Shown here in pieces: positions 1-13,561 of a stretch of 64,000 bases of DNA (position 1 is its first letter; each line of letters opens with the position of its first letter). The stretch covers positions 1 through 64,000 of the forward strand of contig JBAMDO010000579.1 of the NCBI GenBank assembly GCA_037074765.1. Direction: 5' to 3'. Source of the stretch: Mansonella perstans (taxonomy: Eukaryota; Nematoda; Chromadorea; Rhabditida; Onchocercidae). Position numbers and translations under genes: made by a program. A model generated the notes under the pieces. It worked only from the letters and a program-made list of their open reading frames with translations. It had not been told where the DNA came from and ran no database searches.

Positions 1-3000
1 AATTTGTATCAATTAAGGAAATCTGATATTAAATAGATTTGATCTACAGTACGATAAATAAATGAATGAAATAGTTAAATGAGAATGTACAAATGTAAAT
101 GATGATAATGATATTCAATATTTCAGTATATTTGACATCAGGGCAAAAAATCTGCTTAACAAATGACACATCAATAATTCAAACGACAGCTGCATCAACA
201 GCATAGATGGACTGCCTGTCTCACTGAAACAGTAGTCCTGAACATTTCAACAGTAACTATAATAAATATCTGGTCGACCACTGACCAAATAGATCTGGTC
301 GATCAAATAACCACTGTCCACTTTCTTATCAATAGGGTATGAAAGAAGAATACAATATGTCTGTAAGCAAAAATCCTGAAAATCCTACTCCTATTTTTAG
401 TTTCAATAAACAAAATTGTTTAGTTCATTAAACAAATCAAACAAACAATCTTAATTAAATTATTAACTATTACTTTTGTTCAAAACAATACAAATAAACG
501 ATAAAATATTGTTAGCATATTTCCTTTTTTTTTTTTTTATTTTACAAAATGCTGATATGGTAGTAATATCACAAACTAATATACTAGCAAATAAACTGGT
601 TCTGATATGAATGTATCTAAGAAAATCAGGTATTCTCTGTTCTATTCATCAACAAAAAAAAAAAAAACTTGAACACAGTTCGAGTAATCAAAAAAAAAGT
701 GTACACTTTCGGAAATCATGTCCTTGTCATCATTTTAATTCATTATCAAACATAACCACAAAAATTCCAATAGGTGTAACATAGATAAATTACGGAAAAA
801 TTAACAAAAGATATAAATGACCGATATTTCTCTTTTCATTTATCAATGAAAATTTCCAATGCTCAAGACAAGATTTTATTACATTGAAAGTTAATTTTCA
901 TTCCTTCCTCTATCTCTTGCTTTGTTCTATCCGCGCCAAAAACCACACAATTTATTACATTTTTCGACAACAAATATCTCCGATACAGGCCAATTTACGT
1001 AAAGCTAAAAAATTTACTAATTGACCAACTGATATCATATCTCTTGCTTTTTTATTCAACTATCCATATTTTTTAATGTTTACTATTATCATTATTATAA
1101 TTATAACTATTATCATTTTATCATCATAGTAAAAGAAAATTTATCACTCAAATTTGTCAGTTTTTAAACTCAACTAAAAATTATTCAACTATATACCAAT
1201 AACTTTATATGAAAGCATTTCCTTTTAAAAAGACACATCTGCTCATGACAGATTCAGCACATGCATAAGTAATAATACATAGAGTATTATAACAAATTAC
1301 TGTAAAGACCTAATTTTAAAATAATTGAAACAAGTCCTGTTTCGCATCAATTCAAGGAAAACTAATTTAGAAAATAAAAAGCATAAAAAAAAAACGAAAA
1401 AGAATTATCGACTCCATTAAACTGATTCAAATATATCAAATACACTAATGATAAAAAAAAAAAAAAACAACTCGCAATCGCTCAAAGATAATTCCTTAAC
1501 TTCTGCATACATGTCAAAAAATTTTTAACCTTTCTTATCGATTACAAAAATGGAAAATTACACTAATTATCCTTATCTAATTAAGCTTACAATTTTAAAT
1601 TCTACTCTCTAATAAAGCACAAATGCGCAAATTTTCCCATCCAAAAGCAAATGAATTCACTTCCACTTTAACCAGCAATCGTAACATGTTTTAAGATGCA
1701 CACAACATTCTTCCCTATTAAATCTATTCAAAAAATGTTAAAAAAACTCCGCAAAATTCTTCGGCAACATCTTACATCACATTTTCATTACTGTTTGGTA
1801 AAAAATATGACACAGGTATTATATGAGCTTGTTTCTTATCACATCAATAATACATAACATTGGTCGATGCTTTCCTACAGTATAACCACTTTTTTTTTTT
1901 TTTTTTTTATTTCTAAGCAGTGGAACAATAGGTCCAAAAAAAAAAAAAACGTATTCAGTAAAAGTGATCTTTTAATAAATTTTAGAAAATACAATTCCAA
2001 ATTTAAACATGAACAACACTAGAAGATGGTTCTAAATGCCAATGAGAAAGAAATAATAGCATTCAGATGATGATGATTTGCTTGTAGATTGTTATCGAGA
2101 TGCCAATAAGAAATCAAAAAATTACTGACAAGAAAATTGTCCCAACAAAAAAAAAAAATAAATTTGCTAGATGATAGAATCCGGAAATGAGATAAGAGTC
2201 CTTATCAGTTCTTATCACTATCTCAAATGAAAAAACCATTTGAGGATAACATGTTAGCAAGCATACCTTATGATGAAATGTAAAATCATAGGTTACCAAC
2301 TAACTGATTATTGATATCAGTAGTAGAAAGTAATAAAATAGAACATGAAAAATGACTTTATCATTTCAAAATTATATAAACTGCATAATTTTGAACAATA
2401 ATTCATGGTGTAAAAAAGAATGGCGAAAAAAAGAAAGAGGAATGCTTACAGCAAATAAAAAAAATCTATGATGCCTAATGAAAAAAGCTTCAAAATTGAG
2501 TAAAAATCAATTTAAAAACATCACTGAAAGATGCTAAAATATTTGTAGAATTGATTAGTCTTAAATAATACTTACAACATTACAAATAGAAAATTCATAA
2601 ATCTTAATGATATACAAACTTAGCATACCGTATGATAATTTTCATGTTCAAAATTGGCAAATATCATTTAACGTAACAACGTGAATAAATTATAATTACA
2701 GAGAAAAAATAATATAAGATAGCATGATGAAAGAGAAGTGATACATATACATATGTAAATGACAGAATTACGTAGAAAAATATTTTTAAATTAACGATAG
2801 GCAAAATTTTCGCAACCAATATCATATTCGATATGTGTTTATGTTAAAGAATAAAAAATGAATAATCTTACACAATAACCAAATATCAAAAAGAGTTATC
2901 ATCTTTTTTTTTTTTGGAAATCTAAGATTTGGAGTTTTCGTGAAAGAATATTTCATAGTATGTATTGCATTCTGGGAATTATAAAAATTTTTCTATCGGA

Positions 3001-5156
3001 AGAAAAAATTTTTCCACTCTTCCTCCTTTCTCTTTTCTCTTTCTTTGTACTTTTTATCACCTAAAATCACATGCCTATGGATTAAAACTAAATTCTCAAA
3101 TAACTAAATGTATTGCAGAATAAAATCCTTAAATATACACTCACATATTCTTGTTGCTGCTTCCTTGAGTATCAAAAAAAGTACAAATATTGCTAGTATA
3201 CGAATAAAGTGCAAAAATTTTTAATTACTGAATAAATGAAGAAGAGACAAATTTTAAACTATTAAATTTTAAAATGCAAGAAAAGTGAAAATGACATATG
3301 TCCCAAAAAAAAATATTAGTATATCCTAAATAAAAGATATTTTAAAATTTTTAATAAAACTAAAGAATTTCTTTCCAACTAAACAATAATTTATAAATTT
3401 TCGAAAGCAGCTGCTTGTTACAATTAAACATCTCCTTATGCATCATCACTCATTACTTGATCAATTGCTAATTCGGACCAAATGTTACATGTTTATTTTC
3501 GTATATAGTAAAATTCTATCACTATTATATCATTATCATTACTACTACCATATCATAACTATTATGTTTAGTTCCATGCAACTTGTTTCCCACTTATCAT
3601 CCTAATCATATAGGTAAAGAGAATTCCGTGAAAAAAACCATCGAATATTATTCCCTATAGATGTAGAAATTATTCGATAGATTTTTTTTTTTGGAAATTC
3701 TCTAAACTCTACTCACCCATCATAAAATGTTTGCCTATTTTACGACAATGTAGTAAAACGAAGAAAACATAAAATGTCTATATCAGCGGCTGTAGTTAAT
3801 GCTTTCACACAACGAAAGTATGGAAAAAATGGCGGAATGTTAGACGGCATTGCAAAAATATACATCATACAGACATATACAATTATATTACTTGCCTATA
3901 ATCAAATCATCAAACCACGAATGATTCATGCTTTCAGCATAGTTTTGCTTTTATTAGGATTTTTTTTTTTTTTTTTTTTAAATTTTAGAACGTCTAAACA
4001 ATACTATTGCTTATTTCTTTTTTTGTCTAAAAATGAAATGATCCATTTAATATCAATTGGGAAAGAAAATTTGCTTTGAAATGAATGTATAAAAAATTAA
4101 AAAATTATTTTAACTTGAATTATTAAAATGAAATGATTAATTTGTTCAAATAGATTTAGTTTAAACAATGTTCGTAGATACATTTAAAATTACGATTGCA
4201 ATGAAAAAAGGTGCAAGTATTTAAATTCCTAATGAAATTAGTATATTAAATTATTAAACTAATTAACAAGCTACAAAAATATCGTGCAATATAGAGCAAA
4301 CAATTCCATCGAAATTAAATTAAAATAAATTATTGCCAATTTAATCAATTTATCATATGTAACACGCAAATATATGAAAAATTTCAGCTACATTAAGAAC
4401 ATTAGCTTTACATATAAAGCAATATGATCATTTTGTACAGGATATTTATTTTTAAAAATCCAAGCAATTCCAAACTAAAATATAAACAATATTTTAATGT
4501 TCCATGTAATGATTGTATGACCTTATTCATCATTAAACTATCTAATAACAGAAATTGCTTCGAAGAAATTACTATAAAAGTATACGCTTGATAATGTAAA
4601 CTGTAGAAGACTAACGAGAAGCACTCGTTAATTAGTATGATATTCTTCTAGCTTCTTTCAATATGTTATTTAAAATCTTATCCTTTTACCAATTGCAAAT
4701 AAATAATAGCAATCAATAGGCTAAATCTTTTAATTAATTTTTAACCATTAATCTTTTAATTCAATGCTTAAACTAGCTAATAGCTATTCATTCTATTTCC
4801 TTGTAATTCCATCAAGCATCAAGGGCTAATAGCATTTATAGAATTGAAATAGCAAATTTGATACATTTATCATAATTTTACTACATTATTAGATATTTTA
4901 ATTATAGCAATGATTTGAGATGAATGAAAGATATGTATCTTTTATAATAGTATCAAAACAGTGCGAAAAATCTGATAGTATTCGAGCACAGGAAAAAAAA
5001 AAAAAGAAGGGAGAAAAAGATAGACACGATGTAGAAAAGTTAAGCAAAAGTACTGCATATAAAATTAAAATGCTCCAAAAATGATTCATCGAAACACGAA
5101 AACAAACCAACAAAACAGTCAGCCATTTATCATTCAATCATTTAACCAAACTATCA

Positions 5157-5191
5157 TCCTGTCCCGTCCTGTCCCATTCCGTTCCGTTCCG
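5157..5191. repeat. Degenerate pentanucleotide repeat (TCCYG/TTCCG)
   Basis: About seven copies of a 5-bp unit of the type TCCTG/TCCCG/TTCCG stand in tandem. It is one of the few C-rich patches in this AT-rich region. A shorter run of the same kind of word (TTCCG, TTTCG) occurs near 31559-31575. It looks like simple-sequence expansion; no function is evident. Confidence 0.7.
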
Positions 5192-6413
5192 GTCTACTTC
5201 ATTCCTTACCATCTTCATCAAACAACCAAATTTCACGCTCTCAATATACTATGTAAATAAAATTTAAAAAAAAATCCAATATCACATAATATTTTTAATT
5301 TAACTGCAACATTAAAAAACACATTATACAATGAATCAAATGATCTATAAAAATTACTTACTAATTTTTGTTTGATCGATGAAACTTTTTTATCCTTCAA
5401 CAATTACTAATTGCTGATATGTTTTCTAATATAGACAGATCCATTGAAATACTTAACTCATTAAAAATAATTTGTCTAAGAGATTGTCTTCTATTCTGAA
5501 GATGTTTTATTATTCATTTGTCTGAACAGTGTAACACCACAAGTCTGTCGTTTTCATTCAAGCAATCAAAAGAAAACGATTTAGCAGAACAACTCTTCGA
5601 CATAACAAATATAAATGCAACTTCGGCAGAATAAATGTTCAAACAACTTATGCTAACCTCAATTAAAATCGTACTTTCCTAAAAGCTACTTCAGAACATT
5701 TGAAATTTCGCTATAAAGGCAATATCATTGGTTTTGTAGGTTTGTCTCGAGTATATTTCAAATACTTTAAGGTATCATATGCAGTTCATAAGCTATTATA
5801 AGACAATCAAGGTCCCTTAAAAATATTATGGGCCTTCCGGTAGTAATAAATTGATAAACCTTATTATTAGTAGATAGATTAGCAGATACAGTTAAATTAG
5901 TAGATAGATTCACAAAATTAAATGTCATGTAGTATCTGAATGATATAATTTTTTTGGGATTTTATAGAAATAAAATGGAAAGTATCGTTGTGTTGTAAAT
6001 AAGGAGTAAGTTTTTAGTGAAATCTCTAGATATACTCGAATTAATGGTAAAAGTAACAAATTATGCAATAACAATTAGACATAACCTTGCTAATTTCATT
6101 AATTGGCTAACGATGAAAGATTGATAAAATATCGTGATTCAGTAATGCTTAAATTAAAATGAAATGAGAAACATAAGTGTGTAAAGTCATGATTACAGCT
6201 TTTCACACAACCAGAACAATAATAAAACGAGACATTAAAGAAAACGAATCAGCGATCTGTAAATATCATCATCTTATAGAAAGCACTAAAATATCGGCCT
6301 TTTGAGAAATTGCTAAATGTTCTAGAAAAAGCTGCTAATTCTGCATGGAACGGATTGGAAAATTCAACTGATACTATTCTAACATGCACATTCATACAAA
6401 TATCTGACATATC

Positions 6414-6450
6414 CACACACACCCACACACACACACACACACACACACAT
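6414..6450. repeat. (CA)n microsatellite
   Basis: A run of CA dinucleotides with single interruptions. The apparent cysteine/valine or threonine/histidine open frames across it on both strands are artefacts of the repeat. Confidence 0.95.
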
Positions 6451-6712
6451 ACATACACACAAACATTCGCATCCTCTACTAATACATACTTGAAACTTTC
6501 AAACCAAACATTGTCAATTTGTTACAAATATCAGTCATCTAATACTCTACATATTTTTTGATCATTATGAAATAAAGATCAACTTTTACGAGATAAACAT
6601 TCCACTATTTTATTACTAAAAAAAAAAAAAAAAAAAAAGAAACTGCAAAATTTCTTGGGAAAACTTTAAACAATTCTTGAAAAACTCAACAGAAAAGGAA
6701 GGATGAACTTAC

Positions 6713-6871
6713 CAAAATAAAATCATAGTCAACAACCAATAACGTCCTTGACGATAACGAATGCATAAAAATGACAGGCTGCGGGAGATCTCCCTTAAAT
6801 TGCATTTGAATGAAAGCCGTAACAGGATGGATCATGGCAGTGTCACCATCAGTGACAGACATTGCGGACAT
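6713..6871 (-). CDS. Possible first coding exon of an unidentified gene (53 codons)
   Basis: On the minus strand an ATG at 6871 opens 53 codons that end in a strong donor, TTG|GTAAGT, at 6713/6712. The peptide begins MSAMSVTDGDTAMIHP and ends LLVVDYDFIL. An in-frame stop lies just upstream and no acceptor is available between that stop and the ATG, so if real it is a first coding exon. Base composition is less AT-rich than the flanks. I do not recognise the protein and could not find following exons to the left. A 77-codon plus-strand frame (6761-6994) overlaps it and is the competing reading; the donor favours the minus strand. Confidence 0.35.
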
Positions 6872-7754
6872 AACAATACCAAAATTGATGCACAATTAAG
6901 CGATATGAAAATAACTGTGCAAAATAGCAATGACAGCGAAGAGAGGCAATTTTTCAATGATACATATATCATTGAACCAAATCAAAAGCAATAATATTAT
7001 CAGCACCTGCAATCATTACCAAATATTTAAAAGTAATAAAAGAACAAAATAAAATTTAACTCCAATTATTTAAAATCCATTATTTTGATGTAGGAGGATA
7101 CTGGATAGTAAAACAGGAAAATCCAAACAAGATATAATCAATATATCGAGTGGAGTTCTACCGTAGTTCAAAAAGCTAGATTATTCAATTATATAAATTA
7201 AAAAAGGCCGTACAGAATAAGAATGAAAATTAATAAATTATATCAATTATCCTATCTTTGTACCTTCCAATCAGAAAAAAAGATATCCATATTTGTTTAT
7301 CTGAATAAATTTCTACTCATTAAACAACTGTGGATCAAATTATTGCATTAATTGTAACAATTTTTGATGCGAATTCGAAATCCACAGAAATTTTGTGAAT
7401 ATTAGAAAAAATAATACAAAGTAAGCGAATAAATAAAACAAAAAAAAAAAAAAATTTAATTCGTATATACGGAAAAAAATAGGTCATCTCATGTTATCTA
7501 ACTCTATTTCAAAACAAGAATTAGTGTTTACTTCAAAAACTAAATATGTATACGACTAAAAAATTAATTCGTCAGAACAAAATTAACAAATGCCATAAAA
7601 TATACTTGTTCTCCAAGGAGAATTTTTCTTGTTTTAAGTACCATAAAAATGGATAGTTTATTTTTCATATTTTTCAGAAAAAACGGAAAAAATTTAAGAT
7701 AAAATCAAATTTATATAAAGAAAAACTTCCAAATCAATCGAAACGTACATCAAA

Positions 7755-10700
7755 TTATTCGACTACTTTAACTATTGTGTGCAATAGTTTGCAAGCTTTC
7801 ATGGTTATTTTTTGTTGCCATTGGCTACTACCTTTCATAATTTCTTCTACCACTTCTGCACTTTTCAAATATTTCGAACATTCCTGTAGCACTTTTTCAT
7901 CCGATGCATATGGGGCCACATTCAAAACCTTAAAAAATATCAATAAAATCAATCTTATTCGTAATAAAATGCATTAAAATTCAACAAGCTTTCAATGAGA
8001 AAGAGATATTAATGGGAAGAGAACGAAGAGCTCGAAAATCATTGAACTGGAACGGAAAACAACCATTAAATAATATGTAAATGGATAAGCAAATTAATTA
8101 TGAGCAGAAAAAATTATGAACTATAGAGTAATGAGATATGTTTTATACGGATAACATATGCTTGTTGTAGAATGATTTCAGAAATATTATCATTTTATAT
8201 CTGAAATTCAATAATGTCAGAATTCTTACTATAGTAAAACATTACTAAAATTACTGGAAAAAAAAAATTACATTTCATTAGTAGCTCAATCAAGATATAA
8301 ATAAAAATGAACAGATGTAAGTACTAATACCATAGGCTATCGGCAAATATGCAATAATGAGAGATGCACTTGCTTTGCTAATATGCTATTCTAACGATGG
8401 AAATTATCTGAGGAATCTCGCACACTTCATTTTTTTTTGTTAAAAATTTGTTAATTCATCAACTGCTCCCAATAAAAACATAGGAAATTTACTGTCTGGA
8501 ATATATCATTTGCTTAATGCAATGTGGCGAATGATAGAATACATTCCTGAATATTTCAATGAAACCTATATAAGTACTTTTTTTTCAAAAGATAAGGCAA
8601 AAGAGATGTAAAGATGCTTTTATGGTAACAAAAGGAAAAAAGTAACCGAACAAAACTCGTTTATTACTTTTCTTAGTACATTTGGAGGATTGAAAAAGTT
8701 AATAATAAAAATCTTGAATCAATTTACAGTGGCCCTGTAAAATTGATTGTTGACATTACTCCTAAAAAGTCATAGTTTCAATACAGTCTTTTTGAGCAAG
8801 AAGCGTCCTGCTCAACCTATAAAGTAGCAAGAATTCTTACGTAAGTCACCGAAGAGTACTGCTATTGAATACTTGAGATCTAAAATAACAGCTTGTAGAA
8901 ACAATGATTCAATAACTAACATGCAAAATCAATGTCCTCCATATAGCCAGCTGTAAAGCACTCCGTTCTTCTTTTCCTGTATTCTTCGACAACTCCGTGT
9001 TATATCGCATGAAATCAACAATTAACACAGTCAGATAATCAAAAATAGACAATTTTTCCTGTCCACTTTGATAATATGTTTGAGTGATTTCTGCGTTTAA
9101 TATCTAAAACGTGAAGTTAAAACACTGAGTTCGGATATACTGAAATTTTTTCTTTCTTTTACATCGCTGTGCTAAACTTCTTAAAAGGAAACTTTCCAAA
9201 ACTATTTCGAAATTTAAATTGGCACTAATTTAATTCTCTTTTACCGTTTTATATCGTGACGGCAGATATTCGATACGTGAGAAATTTTCGAAAATATCTT
9301 TGCTTGGAATTCGGAAATATTTATCCCGTATGATTGAACCAAGTGAAGCAGAAACACGAGCATAAGAATTTACTGCAACCACTGATACTCGCCGATCAAG
9401 TATAACACGTACCAAACCAATCGTAATGATAATCACAATAATAGAATGAATCAATGAAAGGACCTGAAACTTTAATTCGGAAATTAAAAACTCCTCATAT
9501 TTTATAAGATTCATACAAAAAACTATAAGCTATCTTCACTCGCAAACTGTTTTGTAACAATAAAACAGTAATGAATACAATAAAAACTTATTACTTAAAA
9601 GAAATACCAACACAAGAATTCAAATAACAATTACCTTCTATTTCTTGATAATAAAAAATGAAAAAGCTATTTATTATCGAATGATTTTTATGTTTAGAAA
9701 AATTTGCTAAAATTCTCGAGCTTCAACTAGTGTTAAAAAATTTTAATTAGATTAATAGGAATCCATAGAGAAAAGTTGCAAATTTTCGTAATTTAATTTT
9801 GTAATTTGTAAAGTCTTACTTGCCAATCTTCTAAATGAACACACAGTTTGTAAATATAGAAAATATCCATTACTGGACATTTCAGTATTTAATATACAAT
9901 AACAAATTTTTCTAACCTCTAAGCTACGCAGTACGCGTCAAACAATGCAGTAAGCGCAAGAGAATTTTGCTGTAGATGTTTTTATGCAAAATTTCATAAA
10001 TCATCTTTGATCAAGGGTATGATTTCTTAAATCTTGAATGTGAAGGATCAATTATAGGAATGAAAAGATGGTAATAAAAGACAAAATTGTTGCAATAGAA
10101 ATATTCGAAGTAAACATGCCAAATATGTAGCAAATGAAAATTTCTGGATATTTCGAATTTGTGTACTACGATTACCAACAAATGTTGCCGAAAGTGAGGT
10201 AAAGAAAATTGTTCGACACAACGAAAGATCGAATAAAAGAATCTGAAAATATTTCAATTTTAACACCCTAACAAATGCAAACCAAAAAAGATGCTAAAGA
10301 ATAAAATTACTCTCAACAGTTGGGACAATCTTATATTAGTATTTATGATAACCTGCTGAATTGTTCAGTGAATTCAGTACGGTGTATCAGCTAAATAAAA
10401 CATAACTTCGAAAAAAAAAATGAAGGCTTCATGTTTGCAGCTGCTAAATTATTTCATTACACTGCTCGTAACACCCTAATCAAAAAGGAACAGGTTTGAC
10501 CAATGTATCTATCATGAACACATCGAGTACAAAAATAATGTAACATTTGAATATATATAAATTAAACAATATATACGACTAAAATTTTACCGCCATTAAA
10601 GATGAAAAGAATGCAGAAAGTGCTATGTAAATTAAGCTACGCTGTTGCTTCCTGCAATTCCCAACAACATAGACACCTGCAAAATGAATTTGCTACCGAC

Positions 10701-11816
10701 TAAAGTTCATATTTCAAGGCTTTTATAATAAGCAACATTTTTTGGAATACATACACTAATCATTTGCATGAGTATACATGAGCATACATAAAAATATGGT
10801 CAAAATCTAGAAAAATTTTTCAAAATTCATATAAATATCAAGTATCATCTAAATTTTCTCATCACATGCTACAAAATCCCCATACCAAAAATAACATATG
10901 AGAATGAGATAGAAAAATTTTAGCCAAAATATATCGGTCCATAAAAATAAAAGTAAAACCTTGACTGACACCCACAGCTATAAACAACGCTAAAACAACA
11001 CGATGTCCACTGCCAACAAGTAAAATAGTGACTAGATAGAATAAAAATCCAATCCAATAACCGAATAGCAGCTGCGCAATAAAACGAATAATTGAAGTAG
11101 ATGCTACCTTTACTTTTCGATCATCGATAATGTCACTGAAACATGTGAAAAATTATTTACAATTCTTCATAAATCAAAGTTGGATGATCCTATCACTTGT
11201 GCTTGATCCTTACATATGACTCAAGAAAAGCAAACTATCAGAGATGTAGAATTATCCGATATAAAATTAGGAGGCTTTAGGCAGATGTCAAATTAATTAA
11301 TCAATGAAATATAGAGAACTATTAGCTTGAATTAATCTAAGTTAAAATTACTGGAATTAGGCATTTAAGGTGGAAAGAATATAAAGATGCATCTGTTTTT
11401 AAAAGAAAGTAAATAATGAGGACTTAAGTTTTTCCAGAATTAACACTAAGTGATCGTATTTCAGGTCTTTCAATATGATACCAAATTGAATGGTAGTTAG
11501 TAAGAAGGTAAATTATAAGGTTACAAAAAACCAATCCCTTCAAAGAACTATCTTATAGCTCACATACTTACATATATATTTCACTATTTCTTGCAGCAAC
11601 TCGGCTATTCAGAATTAGTGCATCGTAAAATACGGCAATCAGAGAGAGACCGAACGTCGCGAAATATACGTAAGCTTCAAGAGGCTCACGTAAATACAAA
11701 AGATGAAAGCCTAATGGTCCACCGAACATCAACAATAATCGCGCCCGAAGAATATCAAATCTGTTGCCATTATTATCATCGACAATAGCTTCAGCTCCCA
11801 TTTTCTTTTTGATCAT
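7755..11816 (-). CDS. DNAJC22/wurst-like multipass membrane protein with J-domain lacking HPD
   Basis: Exons (minus strand, 5' to 3'): 11816-11572, 11135-10960, 10676-10591, 9463-9245, 9103-8921, 7928-7755. Phases join and the sum is 361 codons including stop (360 aa); human DNAJC22 is 341 aa. Start could be 11816 (MIKKKMGAEA) or 11801. Exon 1 is TM2-like, with GGPLGFHLLYL. Exon 2 (IIRFIAQLLFGYWIGF) matches the conserved IRFAAQ segment of DNAJC22. Further exons give hydrophobic segments. The last exon, joined after IWRTLILH, starts VLNVAPYASDEKVLQE, the place and style of J-domain helix I/II (VLGLSEGATNEEI in human), but there is no His-Pro-Asp. One more small exon near 10140-10240 may belong between exons 3 and 4; I could not fit its phase. 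The wurst family acts in clathrin-mediated endocytosis in flies. Confidence 0.75.
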
Positions 11817-12020
11817 ATAGTTGTGATTTGAAAAGCAATAACTGTTTTTAGTGAAGCATAAGAAATTGAGCCAAAACAAACAGTTATATAATTACCATCA
11901 TCATAACTGAAACAAACTTTTGCAATGAAAAGTTATATGTACCACCAAAATTTTGCTCTTTAAATTCTTATTATAAAATTAAAAGAGAATAAAAATGAAA
12001 ATCATTGAAGTGCAAAATGA

Positions 12021-12054
<34 letters not shown>

Positions 12055-13561
12055 CAAAAAGTATCAGAACATTAACTTCGTAACAAAACAATCCAATTTT
12101 TTCAATTAATTCACCCGAAAGACAATCTTTTATTCTTTTTAATAAAATTAAAAAGTGTTATATGTTTGTTCAGTTTATAAAACACCCAGAATAATTATGA
12201 CAATAATTGTCATGATAATACAATGGCAAAATAATGATCGAAAAATTTTGCTGCTACAAATAAGAGAATTAAAAAACATGTAATACCTGTTACAAATATT
12301 CTACAATAATATTATGTAAACGCTATATCAGTTAACTTAACTTCAGTTATCAAATGTTCTTTTGTTCTTTCAACTGCATTATTATAAACATTGTACATTT
12401 GTAAGTAGATAGCCGTTCAGTGAATAACTAATGAAAAATTGCATTTTAGATCAAATAAAATTAAAACTCTAAATTTTTTTTCATCAAATTACGATCAGAA
12501 ATGGATATGGAGTCAGTTTCAAATAAAGAGATTAGCTGTTTAAAATGCTTGAATTCCAAATTTTTGCCATTAGAAAAGAATATTTTGGAAATTTAATTCC
12601 AGCAATGATTTTTGCATTGATCCAATAAATATAGTTAAATATATCTAAACGAGAAATTAACGAATAATAAAAACACTTCTCATGAGTTAACGAGAATGAT
12701 AAAGAACAAAATTGTTTAGTATATGAATCCTTTCATTATACAGCAAAGATACAGTAATAGGAAAAATGAAAGGAAAACATAGAGAGAAAAATGTTGATGA
12801 GAATTATTTTATATATAAAAAAAACACTAACAGTTTTTAAATAAATAAAACCGACCTATAAAATCATAATTGTAAATAAAACAAAAGAAGAAATGAGCTG
12901 AAGCAAATATGAAAACTGATGTAAGAAAAATAGTATAATTTTGAATATTATTTTTATGTTCTATTTATTTCTACGTTATTTAATTCCTTATTTGTATCAA
13001 CAAAATCTCTATGACAATTATCGATTATCTTTGATAAAAAATGTTTACAGAAGTTAACTGGTCTTACCTTAAATTTTTGAAAGTCCCTTTTTTCATTTAT
13101 AACTATTACCAAAAACTAATTAAACAGTATAGTATATGCAGATTAAATTGAACTGCATAAAAATAATATATGTTAGTACCAAAAATATGATAAGAAATAA
13201 AAATCTTTAGGTCAAGAATCTTGTTAATAGATGATGATTAGCAGCACAGTGCGGCAAAATTAAAGAAATATACGTGATGCATCAGATAACAACCGTACTA
13301 ACGATACAATCAAAACGCAAAAAATTTCAATTCTTTTTTCGTGACCGCTTTTAATTTCATAGAGATTACAATGGCGTAATCCCACCTGGCTCATTAAATA
13401 TGGCAATAATTACAAATTACCGCAGTTTTAATTACATTTTGCCTCTTTAGTTTCTAATAATATATGGCACAACATAACAGTTTTGATGGTTGAGTATATC
13501 ACGAAAAACGAAGAAACTGGCGTTATACACAAAATTCGAGAAATGTTAAATGTTTTCTGCA
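11817..13561. other. Intergenic AT-rich stretch
   Basis: Between the DNAJC22-like start and the TM9SF4 stop I see no gene. It contains a long poly-A/T run (about 12027-12054) and AT-rich low-complexity sequence. Both neighbours are on the minus strand, about 1.7 kb apart, which is far for a tight nematode operon. Confidence 0.6.

Larger units (their letters stand above)
1..6690. other. AT-rich stretch without a supportable gene
   Basis: I see no coding region here on either strand. Open frames are short, low in G+C, begin at arbitrary codons and have no splice-consistent continuation or recognisable motif. The stretch is rich in poly-A/T runs of 10-20 bases (for example near 1431-1467, 1891-1909, 3960-3978 and 6620-6639). 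The interval 181-340 is somewhat less AT-rich and carries the short word CTGGTCGA twice (near 272 and 294). It could be 3' UTR or a fragment of a minus-strand gene beginning at 6871, but I cannot show this. Confidence 0.6.

Noticed and set aside
6249..6561. Val/Cys and Thr/His repeat frames on both strands
   Set aside because: Artefacts of the (CA)n microsatellite.
6761..6994. 77-codon plus-strand frame with ATG
   Set aside because: Overlaps a minus-strand frame that ends in a strong GTAAGT donor; no homology or splice support for the plus strand. Kept as a weak alternative only.
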